Below, one piece after another: positions 1 through 6,839 of a stretch of 12,508 bases of DNA. Source of the DNA: CAJQND01 sp051010055 (GTDB taxonomy: Bacteria; Pseudomonadota; Alphaproteobacteria; Rhizobiales; CAJQND01); assembly GCA_051010055.1 (NCBI GenBank), contig JBPCVY010000029.1, positions 1 through 12,508 on the forward strand. Direction: 5' to 3'. Both the position numbers and the translations under genes were made by a program. The notes beneath the pieces were generated by a model. That model saw only the letters and a program-made list of their open reading frames with translations. It made no database searches and had not been told where the DNA came from. Position 1 is the stretch's first letter; every line of letters begins with the position of its first letter.

Positions 1-171
1 CACAAAGTCGTTGTCGGCGGTGAATTGTTCTCGGATGCCATGGGCCGGGATGGCACATACGAAGGCACCTATATCGGCATGATTGACCACAACGCCACAA
101 CAATTACCCAGGCGCTTGGCGGCAAGGCGCCGCGCCGGGGCATGCAGGGCCGTTTGGCGGCGGAAAGCTGA
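1..171 (+). CDS. Metal ABC transporter substrate-binding protein, C-terminal fragment
   Basis: The first 56 codons, open from base 1 to a TGA stop, are the end of a periplasmic binding protein of the cluster A-I (TroA/MntC/ZnuA) family. The stretch EGTYIGMIDHNATTITQALGG matches the conserved C-terminal part of this family, where the last helices pack on the metal-binding lobe. The gene lies 11 bp before the ATPase gene on the same strand and is followed by two permeases, so it is the first visible member of a TroABCD-type operon. The metal ligands (usually His/His/Glu or Asp/Asp) lie outside the window, so Mn, Zn and Fe cannot be told apart. The start and the operon promoter are not visible. 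Confidence 0.85.
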   Translation, partial: HKVVVGGELFSDAMGRDGTYEGTYIGMIDHNATTITQALGGKAPRRGMQGRLAAES

Positions 172-182
172 AGGGTCCCCCT

Positions 183-998
183 ATGGCAGCACCAGCACTT
201 GAGCTTGCAACCAAAGACGGCCACGCGCCGGAACAGGTAATCGATGCCAGTGCGCCGCTGGTCATTCGCGAGTTGACCGTTTCCTACGGTGATAAGCCCG
301 CCATCTTTTCAATCGATGCAATCATTCCGGAAGGAAGCATGGTCGCCGTGATCGGGCCGAACGGTGCAGGCAAATCGACCCTTCTTAAAGGCGTTCTTGA
401 AATCGTTCCGCGGCTTTCCGGCAATGTCACTGTGTTCGGCCAAACGCTTTCAGAGGTGCGCAAAAAGGTTGCTTACGTGCCCCAGCGGGCAAGTGTTGAC
501 TGGGATTTTCCAACCCGGGTTATCGACGTCATTTTGATGGGCATGTACCGGCAGCTTGGCTTGCTGGGTTTCGTTAAGAACGAACATCGCAAGCGTGCCC
601 TTGATTGCCTTGAGCAAGTGGGCATGGCGGATTTTGCCACCCGGCAAATCGGCCAGCTCTCTGGTGGCCAGCAGCAGCGGGTGTTCCTTGCCCGGGCCCT
701 AGCCCAGGATGCAGATCTCATTTTGCTTGATGAGCCGTTTGCCGGGGTTGATGCGGCAACTGAGCGGGCCATCATTGATGTTCTCAAATCAATCAAGGAC
801 GCAGGCCGCACCGTTGTTTGCGTGCATCACGATCTCACCACCGTCACCAGCTATTTCGACCGGGTTTTGCTGATCAACGTTCGCAAGATTGCCGAAGGCC
901 CGGTTGCTACCACTTTCACCGGTGAAAACCTTCAGGCAACCTATGGCGGGCGCCTTGCAACGGCACAAATCGACCAGCTTCGCCTGCCAGCCGGGTAA
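183..998 (+). CDS. Manganese/zinc-type ABC transporter ATP-binding protein
   Basis: This 271-aa cytoplasmic ATPase would power metal import by the neighbouring permeases. All nucleotide-binding elements are present: Walker A GPNGAGKST (58-66), Q-loop Gln101, signature LSGGQ (159-163), Walker B LILLDEP (179-185) and H-switch His216. The segment VPQRASVDWDFP after the Q-loop is typical of TroB/MntB/SitB-type Mn/Zn/Fe transporters. About 25 residues precede the ABC fold, which is slightly longer than usual, so a later start is possible, but the ATG at 183 is the only good Met before the domain. The Shine-Dalgarno is weak (AGGGT, about 7 nt upstream). The gene sits 11 bp after the binding-protein stop and 12 bp before the first permease, so translation is probably coupled within one operon. 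Confidence 0.93.
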   Translation: MAAPALELATKDGHAPEQVIDASAPLVIRELTVSYGDKPAIFSIDAIIPEGSMVAVIGPNGAGKSTLLKGVLEIVPRLSGNVTVFGQTLSEVRKKVAYVPQRASVDWDFPTRVIDVILMGMYRQLGLLGFVKNEHRKRALDCLEQVGMADFATRQIGQLSGGQQQRVFLARALAQDADLILLDEPFAGVDAATERAIIDVLKSIKDAGRTVVCVHHDLTTVTSYFDRVLLINVRKIAEGPVATTFTGENLQATYGGRLATAQIDQLRLPAG

Positions 999-1010
999 GC
1001 AAAATCCATC

Positions 1011-2222
1011 ATGGATGCAATCTTCGAGGCTCTGTTTCTTCAATCAGGCTACAACGCCGCGCTGGTGACAATCGGCGCCGCCTTGCTGGGCATGTCGGCG
1101 GGCGCGAGCGGGACATTCCTGTTCCTGCGCAAGCGCGCCCTCGTCAGTGACGCAGTTGCCCATGCCACCCTTCCAGGGGTGGGCCTTGCCTTTATTGTGA
1201 TGGTTCTGCTTGGCGGTGATGGCCGTGCGTTGTTGGGTCTCTTGCTCGGCTCAGCACTTACCGCAAGCGCAGGCCTTATCATTGTTGAATGGATTGCAAG
1301 ACGCACCCGGCTCACCGAAGATGCGGCGATCGGTGCTGTCCTATCGGTGTTTTTCGGATTTGGAATTGTTCTTTTGACAATCATCCAAACTATGTCCAGC
1401 GGCAAGCAGGCCGGCCTTGAGAGCTTCCTTTTGGGTTCAACGGCGGGGATGCTGTTTCAAGACGCAATCATAATCGCTGCGGGCGGCGCCATTGCATTGG
1501 CGTTCGTGTTCATCCTGCGCCGTCCGATGTCGATTGTTGCGTTCGATCCGGAATTTGCAGCCGCCAGCGGCATCGATATCCGCCGTACTGATCTTGCCAT
1601 GATGGCGCTGGTCATGGCGGTAACGGTCATCGGGCTCAAGCTGGTCGGCCTTATCCTGATTGTTGCAATGCTTATTATTCCGTCCGTGACGGCGAGGTTC
1701 TGCACAAACAGAACGGACAGGGTTGTCTGGATTGCCGGCCTGGTTGGCGGTTTTTCAGGTTATGTGGGCGCGGCTGTTTCCGCCTCCGCCTCCGGCCTTC
1801 CCACGGGCCCTATTATCGTTCTGGTATGCTTTTCATTGTTTGCGGCAGCACTTTTGTTTGCGCCCGAACGCGGCATACTCGCGGCCTGGATACGCCATCG
1901 CGATTTCCGCCTGCGGGTGCACCGCCGCCAGGGCCTGTTGGCGCTTGCTCATGGAGAGCAGATTTTCGATTCCCTCACCCTGTCGGTCTTGAGCAAGGAA
2001 GGATTCATCCGTCCTGACGGTGTGGCGACAGAAGAAGGGCGCGCCCAGGCGGCAAAAGCCCTGCGCGACGAAAAGCGCTGGGAAGTTGCGCGCAAAATCC
2101 ATCAAGATGAATCAATCGCTGCGCAATATGATGGGCTCACACCCATCGAGACCTTGCTCACAAGGGACGAAATCGATGAAATCGACAGGCGCATCGGGCC
2201 GCCTGTGGGAGTGCCGGGCTGA
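1011..2222 (+). CDS. Metal ABC permease (TroC-like) with C-terminal DtxR-like domain
   Basis: This is a 403-aa inner-membrane permease of the ABC-3 family. Residues 1-290 carry about eight hydrophobic segments and family motifs such as RALVSDAVAHATLPGVGLAF (42-61) and a membrane-cytoplasm stretch around LVGLILIVAMLIIPSVTARF (211-230). About 110 extra cytoplasmic residues follow (291-403), whereas stand-alone permeases end near 280-300. The tail reads like a winged helix (LSVLSKEGFIRPDGVATEEG, 324-343). A helical segment with RWEVARKI and TPIETLLTRDEIDEIDRRIG follows, resembling the segment after the wing in DtxR/MntR regulators. This recalls the permease-regulator fusion known in Chlamydia (YtgCR), although that domain is released by processing and it is unknown whether this one is. 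The stop overlaps the next start (TGATG), which implies translational coupling with the second permease. Confidence 0.9.
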   Translation: MDAIFEALFLQSGYNAALVTIGAALLGMSAGASGTFLFLRKRALVSDAVAHATLPGVGLAFIVMVLLGGDGRALLGLLLGSALTASAGLIIVEWIARRTRLTEDAAIGAVLSVFFGFGIVLLTIIQTMSSGKQAGLESFLLGSTAGMLFQDAIIIAAGGAIALAFVFILRRPMSIVAFDPEFAAASGIDIRRTDLAMMALVMAVTVIGLKLVGLILIVAMLIIPSVTARFCTNRTDRVVWIAGLVGGFSGYVGAAVSASASGLPTGPIIVLVCFSLFAAALLFAPERGILAAWIRHRDFRLRVHRRQGLLALAHGEQIFDSLTLSVLSKEGFIRPDGVATEEGRAQAAKALRDEKRWEVARKIHQDESIAAQYDGLTPIETLLTRDEIDEIDRRIGPPVGVPG

Positions 2223-3151
2223 TGGGCAGCGAATTTGTACAACTGAGCCTGACGCCGCTGCTTATTGGCATTCTGGCATCTATCGCCTGCGCCCTGCCCG
2301 GTAACTTTCTCATATTGCGCCGCCAGGCGCTGGTGAGCGATGCCATCAGCCACGTGGTGCTGCCGGGCATCGTGGTGGCGTTCCTGGTCACCGGTGTCAT
2401 TTCCACCTGGCCAATGATGATTGGCGCAGGCGCTGCAGCAATTGTGGCGGTTGTTCTTATTGAAACCATCAAGCGCCTTGGCCGCATTGAGCCGGGCGCT
2501 GCGATGGGGGTGGTGTTCACCTCCATGTTTGCCGGCGGCGTTCTGCTACTGGAGCAGAGCGATACCAGCAGTGTGCACCTTGATGTGGAACACGCCCTTT
2601 ACGGTAATCTGGAGAGCCTTATCTGGCTGGCGGCGGATGATTGGAGCTCGCTCTTTGACGCGGCCGCTTTGGCCGAACTGCCCGCAGAATTGCCTCGCAT
2701 GGCAGCGGTAACTGTTTTCATCGTCATCCTGACATTCATTTTCTGGCGGCCCCTTAAAATCTCCACCTTCGATGAAGGGTTTGCGAAAACCATGGATATC
2801 CCGCCTGGCGCGGTTGCCATTGGCCTTGTCATTGTGGCGGCGATTGCGGCAGTTGCGGCTTTTGACGCGGTCGGCTCAATCATCGTCATTGCCATGTTTA
2901 TCTGCCCACCGGCCGCAGCACGGCTCATGACGAACCGGCTTGAGATGCAGATTTTGTGGAGCCTCTTTTTTGCCGTGCTGTCTGCTGTTTTGGGATATGT
3001 TCTTGCAGGGTACGGGCCGTTATGGTTCGGCGCGGACCATGCGGTAAGCGCGGCGGGAATGATTGCCACAGTGTCAGGAATCATACTTGCGTGCGCGTGC
3101 CTTTTTGCGCCATACCGCACACGGGTTGGGGCTCCTGGAGAAACGATTTAA
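2222..3151 (+). CDS. Metal ABC permease (TroD-like)
   Basis: This 309-aa second ABC-3 family permease most likely forms a heterodimeric channel with the upstream permease. It has about eight hydrophobic segments. The conserved N-terminal segment ILRRQALVSDAISHVVLPGIV parallels the same region of the first permease, and KISTFDEGFAKTMDIP and GSIIVIAMFICPPAAARLMTNRL are typical of the family. It ends at a normal length near the last membrane helix and lacks the cytoplasmic tail of its partner. Its ATG shares a base with the upstream stop codon. The carbonic anhydrase gene starts 5 bp after its stop. Two distinct permeases, one of them tailed, suggest a TroCD/MntCD-type transporter rather than a ZnuB-type homodimer. 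Confidence 0.93.
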   Translation: MGSEFVQLSLTPLLIGILASIACALPGNFLILRRQALVSDAISHVVLPGIVVAFLVTGVISTWPMMIGAGAAAIVAVVLIETIKRLGRIEPGAAMGVVFTSMFAGGVLLLEQSDTSSVHLDVEHALYGNLESLIWLAADDWSSLFDAAALAELPAELPRMAAVTVFIVILTFIFWRPLKISTFDEGFAKTMDIPPGAVAIGLVIVAAIAAVAAFDAVGSIIVIAMFICPPAAARLMTNRLEMQILWSLFFAVLSAVLGYVLAGYGPLWFGADHAVSAAGMIATVSGIILACACLFAPYRTRVGAPGETI

Positions 3152-3156
3152 CTGGC

Positions 3157-3825
3157 ATGAGTGATAAAAAAGAGGGCGCAAAGTCCACCACTGAATTTCC
3201 CGATCGGCTGCTTGCGGGCTACTGCGAATATAAACAGGGCATGCAGGCAAGCGAACGCGAACACCTTCAGGCGTTGGCTGAACACGGGCAAAAACCCGAA
3301 ACACTCGTCATAGCCTGCTGCGATTCCCGGGCGGCGCCCGAAACCATTTTCAACACAATGCCAGGGGAAATTTTTGTAGTCCGAAATGTTGCTAACCTGG
3401 TGCCCTCCTACCAACCCGACGGCTCCTATCATTCAACGTCGGCAGCCCTCGAATTTGCAGTGCAAAGCCTGAAGGTGAAGCACGTTGTTGTTCTCGGTCA
3501 CGGGCGGTGCGGCGGCATTAAGGCAGCGCTAGACCCTGCTGAAGAAGCATTGTCGCCTGGAGATTTCATCGGTAAATGGATGGAGCTTCTGGAGCCTGTG
3601 GCAGATTCAATAAGCGCCAACAAGTGGCTCACCGCCGAGGAACGCCAGATGGCGCTTGAGCGCATTTCAATCCGCCACTCCATTGACAATCTGCGTACTT
3701 TCCCTTGCGTCAATATTTTGGAGGGCAAGGGCCGGCTTAAACTGCATGGGGCGTGGTTCGACATTTCCACCGGAGAGCTTTGGATCATGAACCCTGAAAC
3801 CGGTGATTTTATCCGCCAGGACTGA
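3157..3825 (+). CDS. Beta-class carbonic anhydrase
   Basis: This 222-aa zinc enzyme interconverts CO2 and bicarbonate in the cytoplasm. The catalytic set is complete: Cys54, Asp56 and Arg58 in the CxDSR motif (ACCDSRAAPE), and His115 and Cys118 in GHGRCGG, giving the Cys-His-Cys zinc site and the Asp/Arg dyad. Length is normal for bacterial beta enzymes. The frame is open further upstream inside the permease gene, but homology begins with the residues after Met at 3157, so that ATG is the likely start. No strong Shine-Dalgarno precedes it, and the nearest GGAG lies about 16 nt away, so translation may be coupled to the permease ending 5 bp earlier. Placement at the end of a metal-import operon suggests, without proving, that the imported metal includes zinc. 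Confidence 0.92.
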   Translation: MSDKKEGAKSTTEFPDRLLAGYCEYKQGMQASEREHLQALAEHGQKPETLVIACCDSRAAPETIFNTMPGEIFVVRNVANLVPSYQPDGSYHSTSAALEFAVQSLKVKHVVVLGHGRCGGIKAALDPAEEALSPGDFIGKWMELLEPVADSISANKWLTAEERQMALERISIRHSIDNLRTFPCVNILEGKGRLKLHGAWFDISTGELWIMNPETGDFIRQD

Positions 3826-3862
3826 TTTTCAGCTCAGGCGCTGTGATACAATCTTCGTACAG

Positions 3863-3880
3863 CTGTCACTAAACTGTCAC
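3863..3880 (+). promoter_or_regulatory. PhoB box (two CTGTCAC repeats, 11-bp period)
   Basis: CTGTCAC-TAAA-CTGTCAC is a perfect 7-bp direct repeat with a 4-bp AT-rich spacer. This is the architecture and nearly the exact sequence of the PhoB-binding site that replaces the -35 element in phosphate-starvation promoters. Such boxes point in the direction of transcription, here the + strand. A poor -10 candidate, CATTTT (3891-3896), lies at the expected distance of 10 bp. Both flanking protein genes end here, at 3825 on + and 4015 on -, so the box cannot serve either as a promoter. The only unit it can drive is the short non-coding stretch ending at the terminator at 3971-4007. Confidence 0.7.
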
Positions 3881-3902
3881 GCTGTTTGGGCATTTTCCGC
3901 TC

Positions 3903-4007
3903 ATCCAAGCTTTGCACCGCGCGAATTTCTTCCCCATCAAAAAACGCCCGCGAGCTTGGAGTAAGTTTCGGCCCGCTCCGGTTTTCACCGCACGGAGCGG
4001 GCTTTTT
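3903..4007 (+). ncRNA. Candidate PhoB-controlled small RNA (about 105 nt)
   Basis: A transcript starting about 7 nt after the possible -10 would begin near 3903 and end in the terminator U-run near 4007. TCCAAGCT (3904-3911) pairs perfectly with AGCTTGGA (3953-3960), with CGCG (3918-3921 and 3949-3952) able to add inner pairs. This forms a 5' stem whose large loop exposes the pyrimidine-rich run UUUCUUCCCC. Such C/U-rich loops can pair with Shine-Dalgarno regions in known alphaproteobacterial small RNAs. A 10-nt linker leads to the terminator hairpin. No ATG and no ribosome-binding site is seen in the stretch. Everything is inferred from sequence layout, and the start site in particular is approximate. 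Confidence 0.5.
3971..4007 (+). terminator. Rho-independent terminator
   Basis: GCCCGCTCCG (3971-3980) pairs perfectly with CGGAGCGGGC (3993-4002) around a 12-nt loop and is followed directly by TTTTT (4003-4007). The T-run lies only on the + side and the other flank lacks one. It therefore ends transcription from the carbonic anhydrase operon and the putative small RNA, but not from the convergent gene. It sits 8 bp before the stop codon of that convergent gene. Confidence 0.9.
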
Positions 4008-4014
4008 CGTCGGC

Positions 4015-5124
4015 TCAGTTGCCTTTGACGATTTTCTCGCACAGCATTTTGGATATGTTCAGCAAGATGGTGGCGGCAACCTTCGGGTCCTTATCGATTG
4101 CTTTGCGCATATTGCTCTCGCTCAGGCACAGAAGGCGGGTGTTATTGGTCAGCGCATACACATCTGCTGAACGCGGCGTCTGCAGCAGGAACGCTATTTC
4201 GCCCATCAAGTCGCCTGGCCCCAAAACCGTGATCAATTGATCGCGGTCGCGCACCTCAACCGCACCGTCGAGAATGAGGTACATGTTCTGCGCAACGTTG
4301 CCTTTCTTTAAGAGATGGTCCCCTGCCCGGCACTCAATCACATTGCTTTTTTCCAGAAGGGCAATGACCCTGTCTTCTTCAAGGTCATCAAATATCTGCA
4401 CCCGGTCGCGGCCTATAACTGAAAACGCATCACTCAGTACGTGCCAATATTCATCCGATTCAGAAAGCCGCTCACTCGTTACCGTGCCGCCATCGCCGAT
4501 GAGTTCGCCAATATCCGGTGGCAGGCGGGCATCATCGCCGAAGTCTTTGAGTACCTTTGCGAGAGGTGATGAAATCGCACGCATATACTCAATGTCCTCA
4601 GCCACGATAACGAGCGGAATGAGATAGCCGGCCTCGGCAGTCGAAATGTTCCGGGTCGAATAGGTGCGGAACCCCAGGCCGAGGTAGAGGTTCAAAAGGT
4701 GAGGCTCGCAATCACCAAAGATGAGCTGAATACGCTGTTTGTTGGCAAATGCCAGATAGTGGCAGAACATCTGAAACAAGGTGTCTGTGCCCCGGTAAGG
4801 CCTGGTTACAGTAAAGCGCTCGCCCACAATCATTGTCTCCGCCGGGTAGCGTTCCAGGAACGGTTCAAGCCGGTATTGGGTGATCAATCTTTCAGGGAAC
4901 GGGCCATCTCCGCCCCAGGTCCAGCGCATGGTGCCAACTTCTGCTCCATCTCGTTCAGCCAACAGCAATCTGCTCTGAGCGTCGATCGGTTCTTCAAACA
5001 GGCGGTTCTCATTGTCGGCTACGGTCCGGTAGCGGTCCATTTCCTCAACATAGATTTCGTATCTCTGTCGGAATACCGCTTTGCACTCATCTGGTGTTTC
5101 CGCAAATCGCAGTTTGACGTCCAT
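4015..5124 (-). CDS. GNAT acyltransferase fused to cyclic-nucleotide-binding domain
   Basis: This 369-aa protein is predicted cytoplasmic. Residues 1-180 resemble the GNAT fold of the autoinducer-synthase/FeeM-like group: an N-terminal RQRYEIYVEEM segment, GERFTVTRPYRGTDTL (101-115) where the acyl-CoA pyrophosphate loop should lie, and a C-terminal LIFGDCEPHLLNLYLGLGFR (134-153). After a linker, residues 240-365 form a Crp-like cyclic-nucleotide-binding domain. Its phosphate-binding cassette GEIAFLLQTPRSADV keeps Glu309 and Arg318, the residues that contact ribose and phosphate, so ligand binding looks possible. No DNA-binding helix-turn-helix follows. The domain order is opposite to the mycobacterial cAMP-controlled lysine acetyltransferase. 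The substrate is unknown: a protein lysine, an amino acid or an acyl carrier are all possible. A modest GAGAGGG lies about 11 nt before the ATG. The gene stands alone, convergent with the carbonic anhydrase operon. Confidence 0.85.
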   Translation of the reverse strand: MDVKLRFAETPDECKAVFRQRYEIYVEEMDRYRTVADNENRLFEEPIDAQSRLLLAERDGAEVGTMRWTWGGDGPFPERLITQYRLEPFLERYPAETMIVGERFTVTRPYRGTDTLFQMFCHYLAFANKQRIQLIFGDCEPHLLNLYLGLGFRTYSTRNISTAEAGYLIPLVIVAEDIEYMRAISSPLAKVLKDFGDDARLPPDIGELIGDGGTVTSERLSESDEYWHVLSDAFSVIGRDRVQIFDDLEEDRVIALLEKSNVIECRAGDHLLKKGNVAQNMYLILDGAVEVRDRDQLITVLGPGDLMGEIAFLLQTPRSADVYALTNNTRLLCLSESNMRKAIDKDPKVAATILLNISKMLCEKIVKGN

Positions 5125-5228
5125 TGTGGCCCCGGCCCTCTCTTGCCCTCTTGCGGCCTGATGATTTTTTCATGGCTCGCGCTGCAGATCAATGAGGGCG
5201 GACGGTATTGAAACTCCCCGGCACTTTC

Positions 5229-5240
5229 GCCAATGTTGGC
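5229..5240. promoter_or_regulatory. Hyphenated palindrome upstream of the agmatinase gene
   Basis: GCCAA-TG-TTGGC is a 5+5 palindrome centred about 60 bp before the agmatinase start, in the 170-bp gap between divergent genes. It lies inside a wider inverted repeat, GGTATTG (5204-5210) with CAATACC (5249-5255). TTGGCA (5236-5241) could also be a -35 element, with a weak TGTTAT (5261-5266) as -10, which would place the palindrome over the promoter. It may be an operator, but there is no second copy in the window and short palindromes occur by chance. Confidence 0.25.
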
Positions 5241-5294
5241 AGCAGGCCCAATACCTCCACTGTTATGGCTTCAAATTACTGAAAGGACGCTCGC

Positions 5295-6248
5295 ATGGCC
5301 CATGGACATGAAGAAGGAAGGCTCAATCTGCCCTTCGTTGGCATCTGCACTTTCGGCAAATATCCATACGTAGAGGATTGGGATGCGATTGATGCCGATG
5401 TTGCCGTTCTCGGTGCGCCGTTCGATTTCGGGTGCCAGTGGCGCTCTGGCGCGCGCATGGGCCCGCGCGGTATTCGTGAGGCATCTACCCTATTCTCATT
5501 CGGCCACGCCGGAGCCTATGACCACGAAGACGATGTGGCTTACCTGCCAGCGGAAACCACCAGGATTGTGGATATTGGCGATGCGGACATCATCCACACC
5601 GACACCATGGCAAGCCATGCGAACATTGAGAAGGCGGTGCGCAAGATACTTGCTGCCGATGCCCTTCCGGTGATCCTTGGCGGGGACCATTCTGTCAACA
5701 TTCCTTGCATCAATGCCTTTGACGACCAGGGTCCAATTCATGTGGTGCAAATAGATGCCCATCTCGACTTTGTTGATGAGCGCCACGGGGTCCGCTACGG
5801 CCATGGCAATCCAATGCGCCGGGCAGCGGAAAAGGGCTATGTGACGGGCCTTAGCCAAATCGGCATCCGAAATGTGTCTTCCACCGCACGCGAAGGGTAC
5901 GTGACGGCCCGGGAAATGGGGGCTGACATTCAGTCCGTGCGCCAGTTCCGCAAACTTGGCGTTGATGGCATGCTGGAGCGTATCCCGGCGGACGCCAACT
6001 TTTACGTGACCATAGACATTGATGCGTTCGATCCTTCCATTGCACCAGGCACTGGCACCCCAAGCCATGGCGGTTTCACATATTATGAAATACTTGAGCT
6101 GCTTGATGGTGTTGCAAAGCGCGGAAAGATTGTCGGCATTGATCTGGTTGAGGTTGCCCCGGACTATGACCCGACCGGTTCTACAACCACATTAGCGGCG
6201 CAAATTTTAATGAATGTCATCGGGCGCATTTTACATTACAGGGAATAA
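5295..6248 (+). CDS. speB: Agmatinase-family ureohydrolase
   Basis: This 317-aa enzyme belongs to the arginase/agmatinase superfamily, which uses a binuclear manganese centre to release urea from guanidino compounds. All metal ligands are visible: GGDHS (129-133, His132), DAHLD (154-158, Asp154, His156, Asp158) and DIDAFDP (241-247, Asp241 and Asp243). GHGNPMRRA (169-177) and APGTGTPSHGGFTY (250-263) are typical of agmatinase-like members rather than arginases. Agmatine, giving putrescine and urea, is the default guess. Guanidinobutyrate, guanidinopropionate or another guanidine cannot be excluded from sequence alone. A good Shine-Dalgarno, GAAAGGA, lies 8 nt before the ATG. The gene appears monocistronic, with a 170-bp gap upstream and a promoter-like sequence before the next gene. 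No terminator hairpin was seen right after it. Confidence 0.9.
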   Translation: MAHGHEEGRLNLPFVGICTFGKYPYVEDWDAIDADVAVLGAPFDFGCQWRSGARMGPRGIREASTLFSFGHAGAYDHEDDVAYLPAETTRIVDIGDADIIHTDTMASHANIEKAVRKILAADALPVILGGDHSVNIPCINAFDDQGPIHVVQIDAHLDFVDERHGVRYGHGNPMRRAAEKGYVTGLSQIGIRNVSSTAREGYVTAREMGADIQSVRQFRKLGVDGMLERIPADANFYVTIDIDAFDPSIAPGTGTPSHGGFTYYEILELLDGVAKRGKIVGIDLVEVAPDYDPTGSTTTLAAQILMNVIGRILHYRE

Positions 6249-6316
6249 CACTTGCCATGCACGCACGCTTCCCCAGAAAAATTTAGCAATATCAACAGCA
6301 ATTGCGCACCTGCTGC

Positions 6317-6346
6317 TTGAACTATTCAGCGCGGCATACTTAAAAT
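6317..6346 (+). promoter_or_regulatory. Candidate promoter for the small unknown gene
   Basis: TTGAAC (6317-6322) and TAAAAT (6341-6346) are separated by 18 bp and match the sigma-70-type elements at 4/6 and 5/6 positions. Transcription would start near 6353, giving a leader of about 125 nt before the gene at 6479. The rest of the 230-bp gap after the agmatinase gene holds only the hairpin at 6420-6437. Confidence 0.35.
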
Positions 6347-6419
6347 AACCCTCAAGTGACGGGTGCCAGTGCGGGGCAAGATGCGACCTAATGTTCGACA
6401 CATCACATGGCCTGGATAT

Positions 6420-6437
6420 TCCGGCAGCAATGCCGGA
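6420..6437 (+). promoter_or_regulatory. GNRA-tetraloop hairpin in the leader of the small gene
   Basis: TCCGGCA-GCAA-TGCCGGA is a perfect 7-bp stem closed by a GCAA (GNRA-type) tetraloop. It lies 41 nt before the start codon at 6479 and downstream of the candidate promoter. No T-run follows, so it is not a standard terminator. It could stabilise the leader RNA or modulate translation. Confidence 0.35.
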
Positions 6438-6478
6438 TGCGCCTTTCCTGCGCGGTCCGTTGCACCGGGAGGCGCCAG

Positions 6479-6706
6479 ATGACCAGCCAAAAGGAAATTG
6501 CCTGGGCCATCGCCACCAACGCGCCAAATGGTGATGAGTTCATCAGCCAGGATTTCTTTGGCCATCAGATGCCGCCCTTTTCGACGGGCATTACACCTGC
6601 CACCTTTCATTCACGCGAAATCGCCCGCAAGCACCTGCCAGAAGTGAAAACCTGGTTCCCCCATGCAAAAGTGGTGAAGGTGGAGATAATTCTTCTCACC
6701 GATTGA
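6479..6706 (+). CDS. Hypothetical protein, 75 aa
   Basis: This small gene is not recognised. The frame is open further upstream to 6407, but the ATG at 6479 has an excellent Shine-Dalgarno (GGGAGG, 6 nt upstream). The residues before it look non-coding, being rich in Arg and Cys. The product begins MTSQKEIAWAIATNAP. It is soluble, lacks a signal peptide or membrane segment, and mixes acidic and basic patches, with a SREIARKHLPEV helix-like stretch and a hydrophobic strand (KVVKVEIILL) at the C-terminus. No catalytic motif is evident. It is flanked by its own promoter-like signal upstream and a 133-bp gap downstream. Confidence 0.65.
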   Translation: MTSQKEIAWAIATNAPNGDEFISQDFFGHQMPPFSTGITPATFHSREIARKHLPEVKTWFPHAKVVKVEIILLTD

Positions 6707-6839
6707 CCCTGCACAGGTTCCAACGGTCCAAAAATCACCTGTTGTGCGCCAAACTTCCGTCAAAGAAACCGGCAAACTGGACCGCAAGGTTCAGGTTTAA
6801 ATTCAACAAGTTGGCTATACCTAAGGGCAGGGAAATTTC

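Noticed and set aside
2956..3156. Upstream extension of the carbonic anhydrase frame into the permease gene
   Set aside because: It overlaps the permease over about 200 bp in another frame, is rich in Cys and Arg, and does not resemble carbonic anhydrase.
3886..4170. TTG-started plus-strand frame across the small-RNA region
   Set aside because: It has no ribosome site, reads through the terminator hairpin, and is antisense to the GNAT-cyclic-nucleotide gene.
5125..5294. Guanidine riboswitch in front of the ureohydrolase
   Set aside because: I looked for paired ACGR-loop hairpins or a ykkC-like fold and found none that were convincing.
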